A stretch of DNA of 64,000 nt from Carnegiea gigantea (GCA_029747015.1 JAKOGI010000535.1:124001-188000); one strand, 5' to 3'. Shown: positions 12,530-25,795, counted from the stretch's first letter. The notes: generated by a model not told the origin, from the sequence alone. Numbers and translations: made by a program.

Positions 12530-15500
12530 TAGTCGTGAGAACTATAGAGAGTTCAAGTAGTACTTCAATGATTAAATTAGCTGCTAGTAGTTATTCGATT
12601 GGAAGCCAATGATGGAAGGCTTACTTTATTGTAAGAACCTTTATGCCCCCTCATTGAGTTGAAAGGTACTATATGTGATAGGGTAGGGGCTGAAGACTGA
12701 AAAAAATTAAATAGAAAGGTTGTTGGTGCAATTAGGCAATGAGTGGATATAGTGTCTTTCACCACGTCGCCAGTGAGTGTTGTGTAAAATTACAGCAAAT
12801 GTACAGCGTAGCTGTAGCTGGTAACCGGAAAGTACAGGTCGTGTCCTCAGGGAACTTGAATCAACTACCAAAACTAAACTTGTAATTAAATCTAGGCTAA
12901 ACAGCTCTGGTTAATGTTTTATGGATCAACAGTTTTAATCTAATGAATAATAATTGACTAGTTGAAAACAGTGATTGACAAAAATCTCAAGTCAGGGGGT
13001 CCCCACACTACTGTGCCTCACAAATCATGTACTAGAATAAGCAAACCTACTCATGCATACGCTTTGAGTGGAAAGACTACAAATTTAGAGCACACCCATG
13101 CCTTCTTTCGAAGGTTGCTAGGCTGAATAAGGCAATTCCAGTTATTATTTTCATGAAATGGGAATTAACAAAGCCACAAGATTTAGTAATCTAAACAACC
13201 CAATTGAAACCCTAATTATTTTCATGTTAAGAAATTCAATTGCCCACAAACTTGCATTAGATAAAGGATTCAACTTTTGTTGATCTCCTAAACCCTAACT
13301 AAGAACGATGAATAGGACTCTTTCAAGTAATTCAATAAACAATTTGCGATCTAAGCGGGAATCAAATTCACAGGCATGGGCAAATCATAAACAACCTTCA
13401 ACATGATTCAATTTAGCATAATGAGGGCTAGTCTCCAGCCCAAGATTGAGGGTTTAGCTTCTACACGTATTCATAATCACAACTCCTAAACCACAATTGA
13501 TGAACATAGATTTAGCAACAAAAACCTAGAAAAGAGATTGCAAAAGAGAGAGAGTAAGGGAAGAGGAACAAACTTAGATTAAAGGATGGAAGGATGAATG
13601 TCTTCAATAATCTTCAAATCAATCCAAAAACAACAATTATAATCATACTAAACTCTCAAATTAACCCTAAAATATGTTTATAGAGATTTTTACAAGGAAT
13701 AAGTCGTAATCCCAAGAATCATGAAAAAAAAACTATTCATATATGAAATCTAGGTATAGGTGATCGCCTGGCTGTTGCCCACTGCAAACATGATGGTGGG
13801 GGTGATGGGGGGCTGTCGCCACCCCCTGGAATCTTGGTGGAATCCTACTGTGCGACGACTGTCGCCTCCCCTGTACCTTGAGCTCTTGCTTTTCTTGCCC
13901 TCTTACTTCCCTCTGGGCCTCTGTGTGACTGCCTTTGCTCTTCTTTTACCTTGTTCACATGTAATAGCAGCTTCCCTTTCTTTGATAACTTGAGAAACAC
14001 GTGCAAAAAAGTCGAAAAGGGATTAGAGGAAGGCATCAGGCTTAAGGGAAACAAAACTTGTAAAATCCCGCTAAATCGAATGAGAAATAGGGGAAATGAA
14101 CCAAGGAAAAGGATATAAGAGAGACAAAATTGAGGTTTGTCAGTGAGGCTGATGCCCATGACTTATGGACTAAGTTAGAATGCCTCTACCAAGAAAGACT
14201 GTCCAAAATGAAGCTTTCCTCATTAAGTGACTTGATAACCTAAATTTGAATGGAGGACATACTATTGTTGAGCAATTGAGTGATTTTCAAAATATTGTTA
14301 ATCAGTTGTCTATATTGGAACTTGCTTTAGGAGAAGAGTTGTAGGCGCTATTTCTCTTGGGTTCTTTGCCTGTCACTTGGGAAACACTAGTGGCTGCTAT
14401 TAGGAATTCAACTCTAGGTGATAAGTTGTCTTTGAGTACAGTCAAAGATTGCTTATGACTGAGGGGGGAGGCCGAAGTATAAGCAAAGAACCTCAGGGAA
14501 AGGGACAAGATCATAACAGATCCCAAAGTAAGGGGAGACCTACATGTTAGATGTGTAAAAAAATTAGGGCATATCAAAACGTATTAGAACTCACACAAAT
14601 AGGGACAAAGGGATGACAAGAATTAGAAAAGGTGGATAACAAAAACACTCAGTAGTTGTGTCACGTGAATGTTTAGATAATGTTGTTTTTACAATAGTAT
14701 GTGTAACTTGAGTGTACATCCATATTATTGATTCTGATATGGAATGGGTTATTGATTCAGCTGTTTCATATAACTCTGTTCCCATGAGAGAGTATTTTAA
14801 TTTTTATAGGGTCAGAAGTTCTGGTAGTGTCAAGATGGGCAATAGTAATGTTGTTGATGTTGTTGGCTTATGTGATGTATATATTAAGACCAATGTTAGC
14901 TGCACAGTTGTTCCAAAGAATGTGAAGCATATTCTAGATTTGTGCCTGAATCTAATCTCGATGAGTACTCTAGACAAGAAAGGTCACAAGTATCAACTTG
15001 ATGAGGATACCTAGAAGCTCATCAAGGGTTCTTTACTTGTGGCTAGAGGCGATCTTCGTTATATGCTTTACAAGACACACATGAAGATGTGTGGTAGACA
15101 GATTAACATTGTTGAGGATAACGCTTCACCAAATCTCTAGAACAAAAGCTAGCTCACATGAGTAATAAACGGTTGAAGATTCTAGCCAAGGAGTCCCTCC
15201 TTTCTTTATCTGAAGGTAAAAACACTTAACCCTTATGGTTGTTGCCTATTTGGTAAGCATCATAGAGTTTCTTTTGCAAGCACCTAAAATGAAAAGAAAA
15301 CAACCTAGAATTGATACATTCTAATGTGTGTGGTCCTTTTGTGGTGGAATCATGCTTGGTGATACATATTTTATCACCTTTATTGATGATGTTTCACGTA
15401 AGACTTGGATGTATGTTGAATGCAAAAAGTCAGTTATTCCAAAATTTTCAACACTTCTATTCCATGGTGGAGAACGAGACATGCATGCCGTTGAAGGCTT

Positions 15501-16395
15501 TCCAGCAGATAATGGTAGGGATTACACCTCTAATGAATTTGAAGATTACTATAGGAAAGATGGCATTTGCTATGAGAAGACAGAACTTGGTACATCCCTA
15601 CACAATGGAGTTGCAGAAAGGATGAATATGACCATTATGGAGAAAGTGAGATCAATACTCTGGATATCCAAGTTGTCAAAGATATTTTAGAGTGAAGCTA
15701 TTCTTATGACTATATACATTGTCCACATAGCTCCATCTATTCCTTTGCAATTGACATTCCAAAGTAAGTCTGGACCGGAAAGAATGCTTCTTACAACCAT
15801 TATTTAAGGGGTTTTAGGTGCAAAGCCTTCATTCATGTGCCAAAGGAACAAAGATCAAAACTTGATAGCAAAGCTACTCCTTGTGTGTTTGTTAGATATG
15901 ATATAGGGAGTTCGGCGACAGATTATAGGATCTATAGAAGAGAAAAATAGTAAGGAAGTGGTGATGTTGTCTTCCCTTAGTATGAGACCATAGCTGATAT
16001 CGATTGCACTATGAAAACTACCTAACATCGTACTGGTGTGGCTGATGTGACACTAGTACCTATCTTATCTAGAGGTGCTATAGATGGGGGAGTTATGTTA
16101 GAGTCAAAACTTGGAAATGCTATAGAGCTAGTTGCAAATGATATTTCTAATGGTGGTCTACTTGATCAGGGGAGCAATCTCCTAAATTTGTTGTAGATCC
16201 TTTAGTAAGAAGGATCTCAAGAGATTTGCTAGTTGTCTACTTGCTATCTCAATTCTAAATACACTTATCTAATTGATGAGGAGGACCCCAAGAGTTACCA
16301 AAATGTAGTTTGATAGGGTTGACTTATATACCTGATTAGCTGGGGTAAGCTCCAAGTGACATGGTGAGGAGTGAAGGTCTCTTCCCTTGGGCTGG
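12530..16395 (+). pseudogene. Ty1/copia gag-protease-integrase remnant
   Basis: Domains in order: gag N-terminus (about 12560-12777; W(x)PMMEGLLYCKNLYAP, then FHHV), continued after a solo-LTR insertion as AHDLWTKLECLYQ (from 14152); a zinc-knuckle remnant near 14540; protease (14720-15010, WVIDSAVSY, catalytic DSG changed to DSA); integrase (15300-15690, with FIDDVSRKTW, the second D in DNGRDY and the E in NGVAERMN; the first acidic residue appears as N in IHSNV); and the VPKEQRSKLDSKATPC block near 15840. Soon after DPKSYQNV (about 16290), the sequence turns into the element's 3' untranslated region. Reverse transcriptase and RNase H are absent. In-frame stops and frameshifts occur throughout. 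Confidence 0.85.
12778..14142 (-). mobile_element. Solo LTR inserted in copia gag
   Basis: A 1365-bp segment that starts TG and ends CA, bounded by a perfect 5-bp duplication GTGAG (12773-12777 and 14143-14147). Removing it and one GTGAG restores the copia gag frame (FHHVASE joined to ADAHDLW). It has no coding domain. Its minus strand shows a TTCCCTGAGGACACGACCTG block near the 3' end, like the 'CTACGGACGACAC' block in the gypsy LTRs near 46.2 and 50.2 kb, so a gypsy LTR on the minus strand is the likely source. Confidence 0.8.
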
Positions 16396-17156
16396 TGATG
16401 CAAAAAATATCAATGACAAGTTTGATTTGCAATTTTACAATAACTGAGTTTAGAATGAATTAATTTAGTTATTCTATTCCTTCTAGTTTATGTGGTCCAG
16501 GCCTCAATAAAAGGGAAAAAAAGAGCATCAAAATGAAGAATCTGCCATCATGATCCAAATTAAGTAGACAAATCTGGTCATTTTTGGTCCAACAAAGCCA
16601 ATTAGGAAAGTCAAACATTGGCCAATAGTGGTCAACACAGGTCATACTTTGGTCAAAGGTCAAAGTCAAGGTCCACATATCAAGTTTGGAGATAAGAAAG
16701 AATTTAGATAACTCATCACTAGCTTAGAAACTTCTAATTTTAAGTTTCATGTGCTTAAATTGTTGTTTGAATGTGATTAGTTAGAGTAGAATAGACATGA
16801 TTTGATAATTAAATGAATGAAAGCTAGAATGCTTTTCTCTCTTAAACATAAAATTTCTCTCTTTATTTCAAATACTTGTGTGTTTGGATGGTGATTAAGT
16901 CAATCCTTTAAATTAATTCTTGATGCTTTTTCTTTAGAGAATTAATTGGTAAATTGTTAGGCCAAGTTGTGGTTTGAGCTTTTATCTTAGTCATATCCAT
17001 TCCATTGCCTTTGTTCTTCCATATTCAAAATCTACAAAAATGCTCTCATTTTTCCTTTGGTTATTCAAGGCAACAACCTTGGCTTGGTTCAAGATCTCGT
17101 TGATTGATACTTATTGAAGTTTAATCACTCTCATAATTAAGGACCCTCTACACTCA
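16396..17156 (+). mobile_element. LTR A of gag-only gypsy array
   Basis: First of three related LTRs (761 bp), starting TGATGC and ending CACTCA. It is collinear with 19191-20064 and 22125-22991. It lacks a block of about 110 bp (the part around 'CATTGGTCCACATTAACCCC' in LTR B), which explains the shorter length. A primer site follows at 17163. Confidence 0.85.
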
Positions 17157-17162
17157 TTAAAT

Positions 17163-17174
17163 TGGTATCAGAGC
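17163..17174 (+). promoter_or_regulatory. Primer-binding site of gag-only element 1
   Basis: TGGTATCAGAGC, six bases after LTR A. The second unit carries the same site with one change (TGGTATTAGAGC, 20071-20082). Confidence 0.9.
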
Positions 17175-17604
17175 AAAAAGATCCTTATTAGGTAACAATC
17201 AAAACTTTCAATCTTTGTGTTTTGATTTGCTTCCTCCATTTTTTTAACTACTATTTTAACCTTTAGATCTCCCTTTTTAGATTTACTCAGTTAGTCCGCA
17301 AAGAACCTAAACTAGCCTAAACACACCCTCGACCCAAACACAACCCTAAACTTTAAAACAAAAAGCAAACACCTTCTAAAATACAAAGCCATAAATTTGG
17401 CACTGGCAACCCGTGCCACTTGGCATGACTGTGCCAAATTCATACACTTTGAAATTTTGACTCAGAAATTTGGTACGACCACCCCGTGTCACCCAGCACG
17501 CCTTTACCACCTTCCTGACTCTTATTTTCTGCCTGTGCTACCCCCAACATACCCATGCTTTCCCCTTTTTTTTTTTACATTTTTACCTATAACCATTACC
17601 AATC

Positions 17605-18380
17605 ATAGCCAATGAAGAAGATACTTCTGAGTGTAGGGGCATTCCTCTTGAACAACCTCATCAGATGAGTAGAGATGTGGCTAGTCTTGAGCTTTAAGTA
17701 CAACTAAGAAAGCTCACTACAGAGTTTGAACAAGTGAGGGGATCCAGACAATGAAACCCTTACCATCAAGGTTATGATTTTAATCCCATTGACATCTCAT
17801 ACTCTTCCTCTCATGATGACTACGATGATAAGGAAAGAGGAGCTAGAAGAAGAAGACATCCAAGGGATGATCATATGAATCTTAACTTGAAATTATCTTG
17901 ACTGGGTGCAAGTCATTGAAAGAATCTTTGAACTCAAAGAATATAATGAAGAGAAGTCCTTCAAGTTGGCTATCTTCAAGTTGAAAGGGTATGCCCCTCT
18001 TTACTACGATCATTTGAAGAAGAATCGGGCCAGAGAAGCAAACTACAAATCAAAACATGGTCCAAGCTAAAGAAGCACATGGACAAGAGGTTCGTACCAT
18101 CATCCTATAAAGAGGAACTCTATCTTAAGATTACATCTATTAACCAAGAGAATCGTAATGTGGAAAGTATATTAAGGAATTTTTGGTTTGGATGAAGAGC
18201 CCGAACTCAAAGCCTATAGGGATGAGAGCTCCCTTAACACCCAGTCAAATGGATTCTACACTAGTTGCTTCCTTTGAAGACATTATGGAGGTTCAAGTTC
18301 AAGTTCAAGAAGAAGAAGAGGCTACCAAGGTTCAAGAAGAGGCCAAGGAAGAAAATTGGATCACTCTGGATCTTAATTAG
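17605..18380 (+). pseudogene. Gag pseudogene 1 of the array
   Basis: Collinear with the gag at 20499, but the start codon is ATA instead of ATG, and stops and a deletion interrupt it. Recognisable parts are the Arg/Asp-rich segment (17800-17860, ...GARRRRHPRDD), the capsid start (DWVQVIERIFELKEYNEEKS, near 17900) and the KKHMDKRF, LYLKITS block near 18080. The tail at 18290-18380 is Glu/Gln-rich. A decayed protease-like relic with 'SASHVLLV' follows near 18550. No reverse transcriptase or integrase follows. Confidence 0.8.
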
Positions 18381-19190
18381 AAAGGAGTTGAATTAAAGCT
18401 TGGAGATTATGCTACCTATTGTCTCTCAGTCTCACTCTTATCCTTTCTATTGTCCTAATTTTGAAATTGAGGTAAACATTACCAAACAAGCAATATTTTC
18501 ATTCTCAATGAGCAAGTTTAGAAATGAAGCCTTGCAAGGGATGTTTTCTTTGAGTGCTAGTCATGTTTTGCTTGTGAAATGATGGATGTTAAATTATTAT
18601 GTGATTTATCATGTCCATAATTCCTATAAATGCCAATGAGAAGCATTTACATTTTCTTCTTTATCCCACCTCACAAATACAAGCCAAGGAAGGGATGTAA
18701 GAAAAGCATCCACATGAATGAAATACGGATGAGAGAACTATTAGTAAGAGCAAGCATCTAATTGCCTTGCTCTTGGTTGAATGAAACACAAGCGAGGAAT
18801 TAACTTTGAATGATTTTGGGAATGTGGTTCCATTCTTCCGTGATCAAATATAGGATGAAGCCTCCCATGGTGTGTTGCCATTGGAGATTGCATGTACCCC
18901 TTGAAAGTGAGCCTCCACAAGTCAAGGTTGTGAATGATAAGAGAATCTCTTTAGAGATGAGTAGTGATGAGTACATTGAAATTTGCAACAGGCTCATGAA
19001 TATTGGAAGGTTGTTCACACCATTAGAGTATCCCCTAAAACATTCAATAACTCCGAGATATTCAAGAAGGTGGTAGTCTTAGCACAATGAGCTTCCTAAA
19101 ACTCAAGGGGTGTAACGAGTTATCAAAATTAGTATCCTTGGGTTTCTAACACAAGGATTTGACAGTAAATCCTTTCAAAGAAGGGGAGTT

Positions 19191-20064
19191 TGACGTATAA
19201 AGTATCAATTGCAAGTTTGGTTTGCAATTTTGCAATAAATGGGTTTAGGATAAATTAAGTTGTTAATTCTATTCCATCTAGTTTATGCGGCTGAAGTCTC
19301 AATAAAAGGGAGAAAAGAGCATCGAAATGAAGAATCAACCATCATGATCCAAATCAAGTAGACAAATCAGGTCAATTTTGGTCCAACAAACCAAGATCAA
19401 AGCAAACCTTGGTGAACGGTGGTTAACACAGCCCAAACTTTGATCAAAGGTCAAGGTCAAAGTCCACATATCAATCTTGGAGATAAGAAAGAATTTGGAT
19501 AACTCATCGCTAGTTTAGAAGCTTCTAATTTCAATTTCTATGTGCTTAAATTATTGTTGAAATGTGATTGGCTATAATAGATGGTTGAATCTCATTGGTC
19601 CACATTAACCCCATAGTTGCTTATTTTCTATTAGCTTATTTTTGTAATTTGGGGAAGGGCCCACAAAGTTTTGTGACTATAAAGTGGCTTCCATGTATCC
19701 AAGTGGGGTAGACTTGACTTGATAATAAAATGAATGAAAGTTAGAATCCTTTTCTGTCTCAAACACAAAATCTCTCTCTTTATTTGAAATACTTGTGTAT
19801 TTGGATGGTGATTGAGTCAATTTTTTTGATTAATTATTGGTGCTCTTGCTTTAGAGAATTAATTAGTAGATTGTCAAGCTAAGTGGTGGTTTGGGCCTTT
19901 ATCTTAGTTATATCCATTCTATTAGCTTTGTTCTTCCATGTTCAAAATCTAAAAAAATTTTCTCATTTTTCTTTTGATTATTCAAGGCCTAGCTTGGTTC
20001 AAGGTCCTGTCAGTTGATACTTGTTGAAGTTTAATCACTTGTGATTAAGGGCCCTCCACACTCA
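19191..20064 (+). mobile_element. LTR B, shared middle LTR of the array
   Basis: An 874-bp LTR running TGACG...CACTCA, preceded by a purine-rich tract (AAAGAAGGGGAGTT). It serves as 3' LTR of the left unit and 5' LTR of the right unit. Confidence 0.85.
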
Positions 20065-20498
20065 TTAAGTTGGTATTAGAGCAAAAAGATCCTTGTTATT
20101 ATCAAAACCTTCAAAGTTTTTGTTTTGATTTGCTTCTTTTAATTTTTTTTTAACTATTTTAACCTTTAGATCTCCCTCTCTAAATCTATTCATTTAGTTC
20201 ACAAAGAATCCTAAAATAACCTAAATACAATCCTCAACCCAAATACATTCCTAGACTTTAAAAGAAAAGCCAAAAACTATCTAAATACAAAAGCAGAAAT
20301 TTGGCATTGGTACCCTGTGCCACTTTACACGACTGTCAAATTCCTGCACTTTGGAATTTTGATATAGAAATTTGGCACAATCACCCCGTGCCACCCAGCA
20401 CACCTGTGCCACCTTCTTGACTCTTACCCCAGCATGCCCGTGCTTCCCCTATTTTCGACATTTTTATCCCCGCTTTTCATTTGTAACCATTACCAATC

Positions 20499-21328
20499 AT
20501 GGCAAATGAAGGAGATACTTCTCACTCTTAGGGCACTCTTCTTGAGCAAGCCTATGAGATGAGGAAACAGAGGGCCATTGTTGAGCTTCAAGAACAAGTA
20601 AGGAAGCTCACTAGAGAGCTTGAATAAGTGACGGGATCTGGACGACGAAACCCTTATCGTCAGGGTTATGATGTTAATCCCATTGGCGTCACATACTCTG
20701 CCTCTCATGATGACTATGATGATGAGGAAAGAGGAGCTAGAAGAAGAAGGCATCCAAGGGATGACCTTAGGGATCTCAAAGTTGAGGCACCGAAATTTCA
20801 TGATAATATGAACCTAGAGAACTATTTTGATTGGGTGCAAGCCATTGAAAGTATCTTTGAAATCAAAGAGTATAATGAAGAGAAGTCCTTAAAGTTGGTT
20901 ATCCTCAAGTTGAAAGTGTATGCGTCTCTTTGTTATGAGCATTTGAGGAAGAATAGCATTAGAGAAGTTGAATCCAAAATCAAAACATGGTCCAAGTTCA
21001 AAAAGCACATGGACAAGAGGTCCTAACTATCCTCCTGTAAATAAGAGCTCTACCTCAAGATTACATCTAGAATCTTAAGGTGGAAGAGTATATTAAGGAG
21101 TTTGAATAACTTCAAATGAGGGTTGGTTTGTATGAAGAGCCCAAGCTCAAATCCTACATGGATGAGAGCTCCCTTAAAGCTCTCATTCAAATGGATTTTA
21201 CACTAGTTCCTTCATTTGAAAAAATTATGGAGGTTCAAGTTCAAGTTTAAGAAGAAGAAAAACCTACCAAGGTTCAAGAAGAGACCAAGGAAGAAAATGA
21301 GATCACTTTAGATCTTGATGAGAAATGA
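20499..21328 (+). pseudogene. Gag pseudogene 2 of the array
   Basis: Starts ATG GCA AAT GAA and ends near GAT GAG AAA TGA. Early part: coiled-coil-like VELQEQVRKLTRELE (about residues 29-43). Middle: acidic/basic DDYDDEERGARRRRHPRDD. Capsid: NYFDWVQAIESIFEIKEY through KTWSKFKKHMDKRS (20817-21024), the Retrotrans_gag-type domain of Ty3/gypsy. Stops interrupt the frame near 20530, 20625 and 21025. A protease-like relic follows at 21407-21595 (FRNEALYVMFPLSASHVLLV), and a last relic at 21720-21941. No pol is present. Confidence 0.85.
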
Positions 21329-22124
21329 GTTGAAACAAAGCCCACCTTTGAGCTTATACTACCTTTTGTCTCTTAATCTCACCCTTATCCTCTCCATTGT
21401 CCCAATTTGGGAATTAAGGTAAACCTTATCAAACAAGCACTATTTTCATTCTCAATAAGCAAGTTTAGAAATGAAGCCTTGTATGTGATGTTTCCTTTGA
21501 GTGCTAGTCATGTTTTGCTTGTTGGGTCATGGATGTTAGATTATTGTGTGAATTGTCATGTCCTTAATTCCTACAAACACCAAGGAAAGCATTAGCATCT
21601 GCTTCTTTATCCTCACCTCACAAATACAAGCCAAGGGAGGGGCATGAGAGAAGCGTCCACGTGACTGAAATACGGGGTGAGAGAACCATTAGTAAGAGCA
21701 AGCCTTAATTGCCTTACTCTTGGTTAAACCAAAAACAAATGAGGAATTAAAACTCTTACATCCCTTGCATCAATTAACCTTGATCAATTTTGGGATGAAG
21801 CCTCTCATGGTCTATTGCCCCATTGGAGAATGCTATGTAGCCCTTGAAAGTGAGCCTCCACAATTTAAGCTTGTGAACAACAAGAGAGTCTCTTTTCAGA
21901 TTGTGATGAGTATATTATTGAAATTTTCAATAAGATTATGAATGTTGGAAGGATTGTTCATCCTATTACAGTATCCCCTTAAAGCATTCAAATGTTCAAG
22001 AAGGTTAGTACTCTCAGCATAACGAGTTTTTGAAAACTGAAGGGGTCTAACAAGTTATCAAAATTGGTATCCTTGGGTTTCAAGCACAAGGATTTGAGGA
22101 AAAAGCCCTTCAAAGAAGGTGGTT

Positions 22125-22991
22125 TGAGGCACAAAGCATCAATGACAAGTTTGGTTTGCAATTTGTAAGAAATGACTTTAGGATGATTTAAGCTGTTGAT
22201 TCTATTCCATCTAGTTTATGTAGCCCAAGCCTCAACAAAAGGGAGAAAAGAGCATAAAAATAAAGAATCTACTAGCATGATCTAAATCAAGCAGATATTG
22301 GGCAATTTTGGTCAAACAAGCCCGGTCAAGAAAGTCAGACTTTGGTCTACAATGGTCAATACAGGTCAAACTTTGGTCAAAGGTCAAGGTCCACATATCA
22401 AGTTTGGAGATAAGAAAGAATTTAGATAACTCATCACTAGCTTAGAAGCTTCTCATTTCAATTTTTATATGCTTAAATTGTTGTTTAAACGTGATTGGCT
22501 AGAGTAGATGCTTGAATCCTATTGGTCCACCTTAACCCCATAGTTACTTAATTTTCATTGGCTTATTTTTATAACTTAGGGAAGTGACACTAATTTTTGT
22601 TACTATAAATTAGTCTCCTTTGGATAGACTTGATTTGAGAATTAAATGCATGAAAGCTAGAATGTTTTTCTCTCCCAAATACAAAATCTCTCTCTTTATT
22701 TCAAATACTTATAGATTTGGATGGTGGTTGAGTCAATCTTTTAGATTAATTTTTGGTGCTTTTACTTTAGAGAATTAATTGATGGATTGTTAGGCTAAGT
22801 AGTGGCTTGAGCCTTTATCTTAGTCATATCCATTCTATTTGTTTCTTTTTTCCCCCTTTTCCGTATTCAAAATCTACAAAAATTTTCTCATTTTTACTTT
22901 GGTTATTCAAGACATAACTTGGTTCAAGGTCTTGTTGATTAATAGTTGTCAAAGTTTAGTTACTCATACAATTAAGGGCCCTCCACACTCA
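22125..22991 (+). mobile_element. LTR C of gag-only gypsy array
   Basis: An 867-bp LTR running TGAGGC...CACTCA, preceded by the purine-rich AAAGAAGGTGGTT. It is the third collinear copy. Immediately after it comes the polypurine tract and 3' LTR of the host copia element. Confidence 0.85.
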
Positions 22992-22998
22992 TTAGCTA

Positions 22999-23010
22999 GA
23001 GAGTGAGATT
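22999..23010 (+). other. Polypurine tract of the copia element
   Basis: AGAGAGTGAGAT(T) directly before TGTTGG, the start of the copia 3' LTR. Similar GTGGGAGAT-TGTTGG junctions are usual in plant copia elements. Confidence 0.6.
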
Positions 23011-23736
23011 TGTTGGATTGGGTAATTACCCAATTAAGTTCTGCCGAATGGTTTAAAAGAAAAAAAAAAAAAATTGGTACTCGACAGTGACTTAGTAATT
23101 TGAAGTACAATTAGTGTTGTACTTGGAGAAGAATTAGTTCTTGTGTTTAGAGCAAGTCACATGGACGTGGTTAATGAAAACCAAAAAAGGCGTTTAGTTT
23201 GTGCAGACCATCAAGGCACAGAATACTATAAACTAAGGCCTCTGTGGTCTTGGACAATCATCACGGTCAAGCACAATAAATCACACAAGTCCGTGAATAT
23301 TTGTGTGTGAGAAGTGGCAACGGTGAGTGTTGTGCAATGAGAAGCCGGATACTTTGCGAGTTTAGCAAAGGCAATATTTGGTGGTATATAGAATAATTTG
23401 GGCGGTTATCTAGAAGGTTGTAGAATCAATTGATGGTGGTATTCAGCTGTATTCAGTCTAGAGGTAAATTTTGCATTGTTCCTAAATTATTATGGGTCTC
23501 AAATTAGGGCAAATAATCCAAGACAATTATTTGTTGTACAGTTTACTATTTTTATAGTAGAATATTTTCTGCCGGTTTGTCCCAGGGTTTTCCTTCTACA
23601 CTGGAGAATTTTTCACTTTAAATTTGGTGCCTTATTTAATTAATCCTATATTTAATTCCGCATATCATTGACTCGCGGGTATTATATAATTATTGAGTTA
23701 CAACTAATTGTTCTTGTGGGTAGTCTTGGACCAGCC
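23011..23736 (+). mobile_element. Ty1/copia 3' LTR
   Basis: Begins TGTTGGATTGGG and ends near TTGGACCAGCCA. Collinear with 11755-12500, apart from a block of about 110 bp (around 11890-11965) missing here. The two LTRs enclose 10.5 kb, most of it later insertions. Confidence 0.8.
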
Positions 23737-24480
23737 AAACAAAAAAGAAAAGAAAAACAAAATAAAAAAGGATGAACACAAATAAAATCCCCAAGTTTGT
23801 TACCTTAGTTCGAATTAGATGAAACAGAATTATACCTATTCACCGAATCAGATTGTGAATCTTTAGAACTGAATCAATGGTTGTGGAATAATCGCTCGTA
23901 ATTCCTAACACTCATCAAACAAAAATTGAAGTTGAATGTAAGGAGATATAGATCGAATGCAATAAAACTCCAGCGAAATTGTGAGCAATTTGCAGTCAAT
24001 TCACAATCGAAGGTTGAATATGAAGAAACTAGTGGGAGGGAAAGAAAGAAGTAAAGCAAGAGAGAGAGGCGCTCGAGGCAAAAGGTATTGATTTTTGTTG
24101 GGAGGGGGGGTGGGCAGAGCGTAAAAATGTGCTAAATTTGTTGTTTATTGTATTTAAACAATGGCCTCTGATTATTATTTTTTAATTTTTATTGGGTTAT
24201 TGGATGTATAAATCACGAGTTTTGGGGTGTTGGACACCGTTCATTATAACTAGGAAATTGGATGTCACTGCTCTCAATTTTAATCCTAATTATTTTCCTT
24301 GTATCACAACTGAGTCCAACTCAATGATTTGATGACGTGATTTGTTTATAGTATACATGGATGGCGGCTTAGCTTGACTAAAAGTTGACTTTTGTCATTG
24401 GCATATCAGGGGGTGTGTGTGTATGTGTAACTTAAACAGTTAAACAATGTATCTATTTCTATTTTTAGTGTAGTTAACGA
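23737..24480. other. No gene recognised
   Basis: AT-rich sequence with purine runs; no domain in any frame and no terminal repeats seen. A short (AT)n tract lies at about 24493-24518. Confidence 0.4.
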
Positions 24481-24482
24481 TT

Positions 24483-24517
<35 letters not shown>

Positions 24518-24639
24518 GGCACACACATATACATATATACAGTAAAAAAATAAAGATAAATAAAACTAAAATATGTAATTTTTGAATTGATGAATTAGGC
24601 GAAGTAAAAAAAAAAGATTAAAAAACTCAAAGTATGTTA

Positions 24640-25240
24640 AACATTACAAAATAATTTTTTTTTTAAAAAAAAGCGACTCCAAAACAAAAAAATCACCACT
24701 AGCACATTCCCCACTAGCAGTGAAATCCCATGACCTTTCTCCTTCCCCAACCCACATCACCACCACAACCACCACCCTACCACTGCCTCTATAACTTGCT
24801 AACAGCCGTGAAAGCCTCAGTTGGGGTAGCATCAGCCGACGATGGCCTCGATTGGTCCACCCACTCTGCCGCATCTTAGCGACATATGGAGAGCCTCCTC
24901 TTGCATCACCTTGCCACCTTCACGTTCACTTTCAACAACCAACACAAGGAAAAACGATACGGTCGTCGCGGATGGATAATGGGAGCGACATGAGAGATTA
25001 AGGGAATGAGGTAGAGAATGGGCCTGAGGTCTTTGGTTGCTGATGACGTGAAATTGGAAGCCATTGGAGATGGCTGCGTGGCAGTAACAATGGCAGGTGG
25101 TTGTTTAATTTTTTGTATTTTTTAATATTGAAATTTGTGTTAATTTTTGGCTATTTTCAGAACACTTTTTGGCATTATTAATCTTTCTTGAGCTTCTATA
25201 ATGATTTGGAGAAAAAATTCGTTAAAACATAAACATTATT
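24640..25240. other. Unclassified GC-richer segment
   Basis: Between about 24690 and 25100 base composition rises (CCACCACAACCACCACC, GATGGCCTCGATTGG). Open frames here have only low-complexity Val or Gly/Arg runs. It may be a gene or TE fragment; I cannot assign it. Confidence 0.3.
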
Positions 25241-25243
25241 TTT

Positions 25244-25248
25244 AGAGG

Positions 25249-25343
<95 letters not shown>

Positions 25344-25345
25344 CA
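25244..25345. repeat. (CA)n(TA)n microsatellite
   Basis: About 25 bp of CA repeats followed by about 70 bp of TA repeats and a short CA run. Confidence 0.9.
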
Positions 25346-25419
25346 CACACACACATATATACACATAGGGTTTCTAAAATTATTTGCAAAAAAATTATTT
25401 AATACAAAATACACACTTA

Positions 25420-25741
<322 letters not shown>

Positions 25742-25795
25742 GTGACGAGTGCATTGTTTGGAATACCAGATGAATACAGAAAAAGTTCATGTGAC

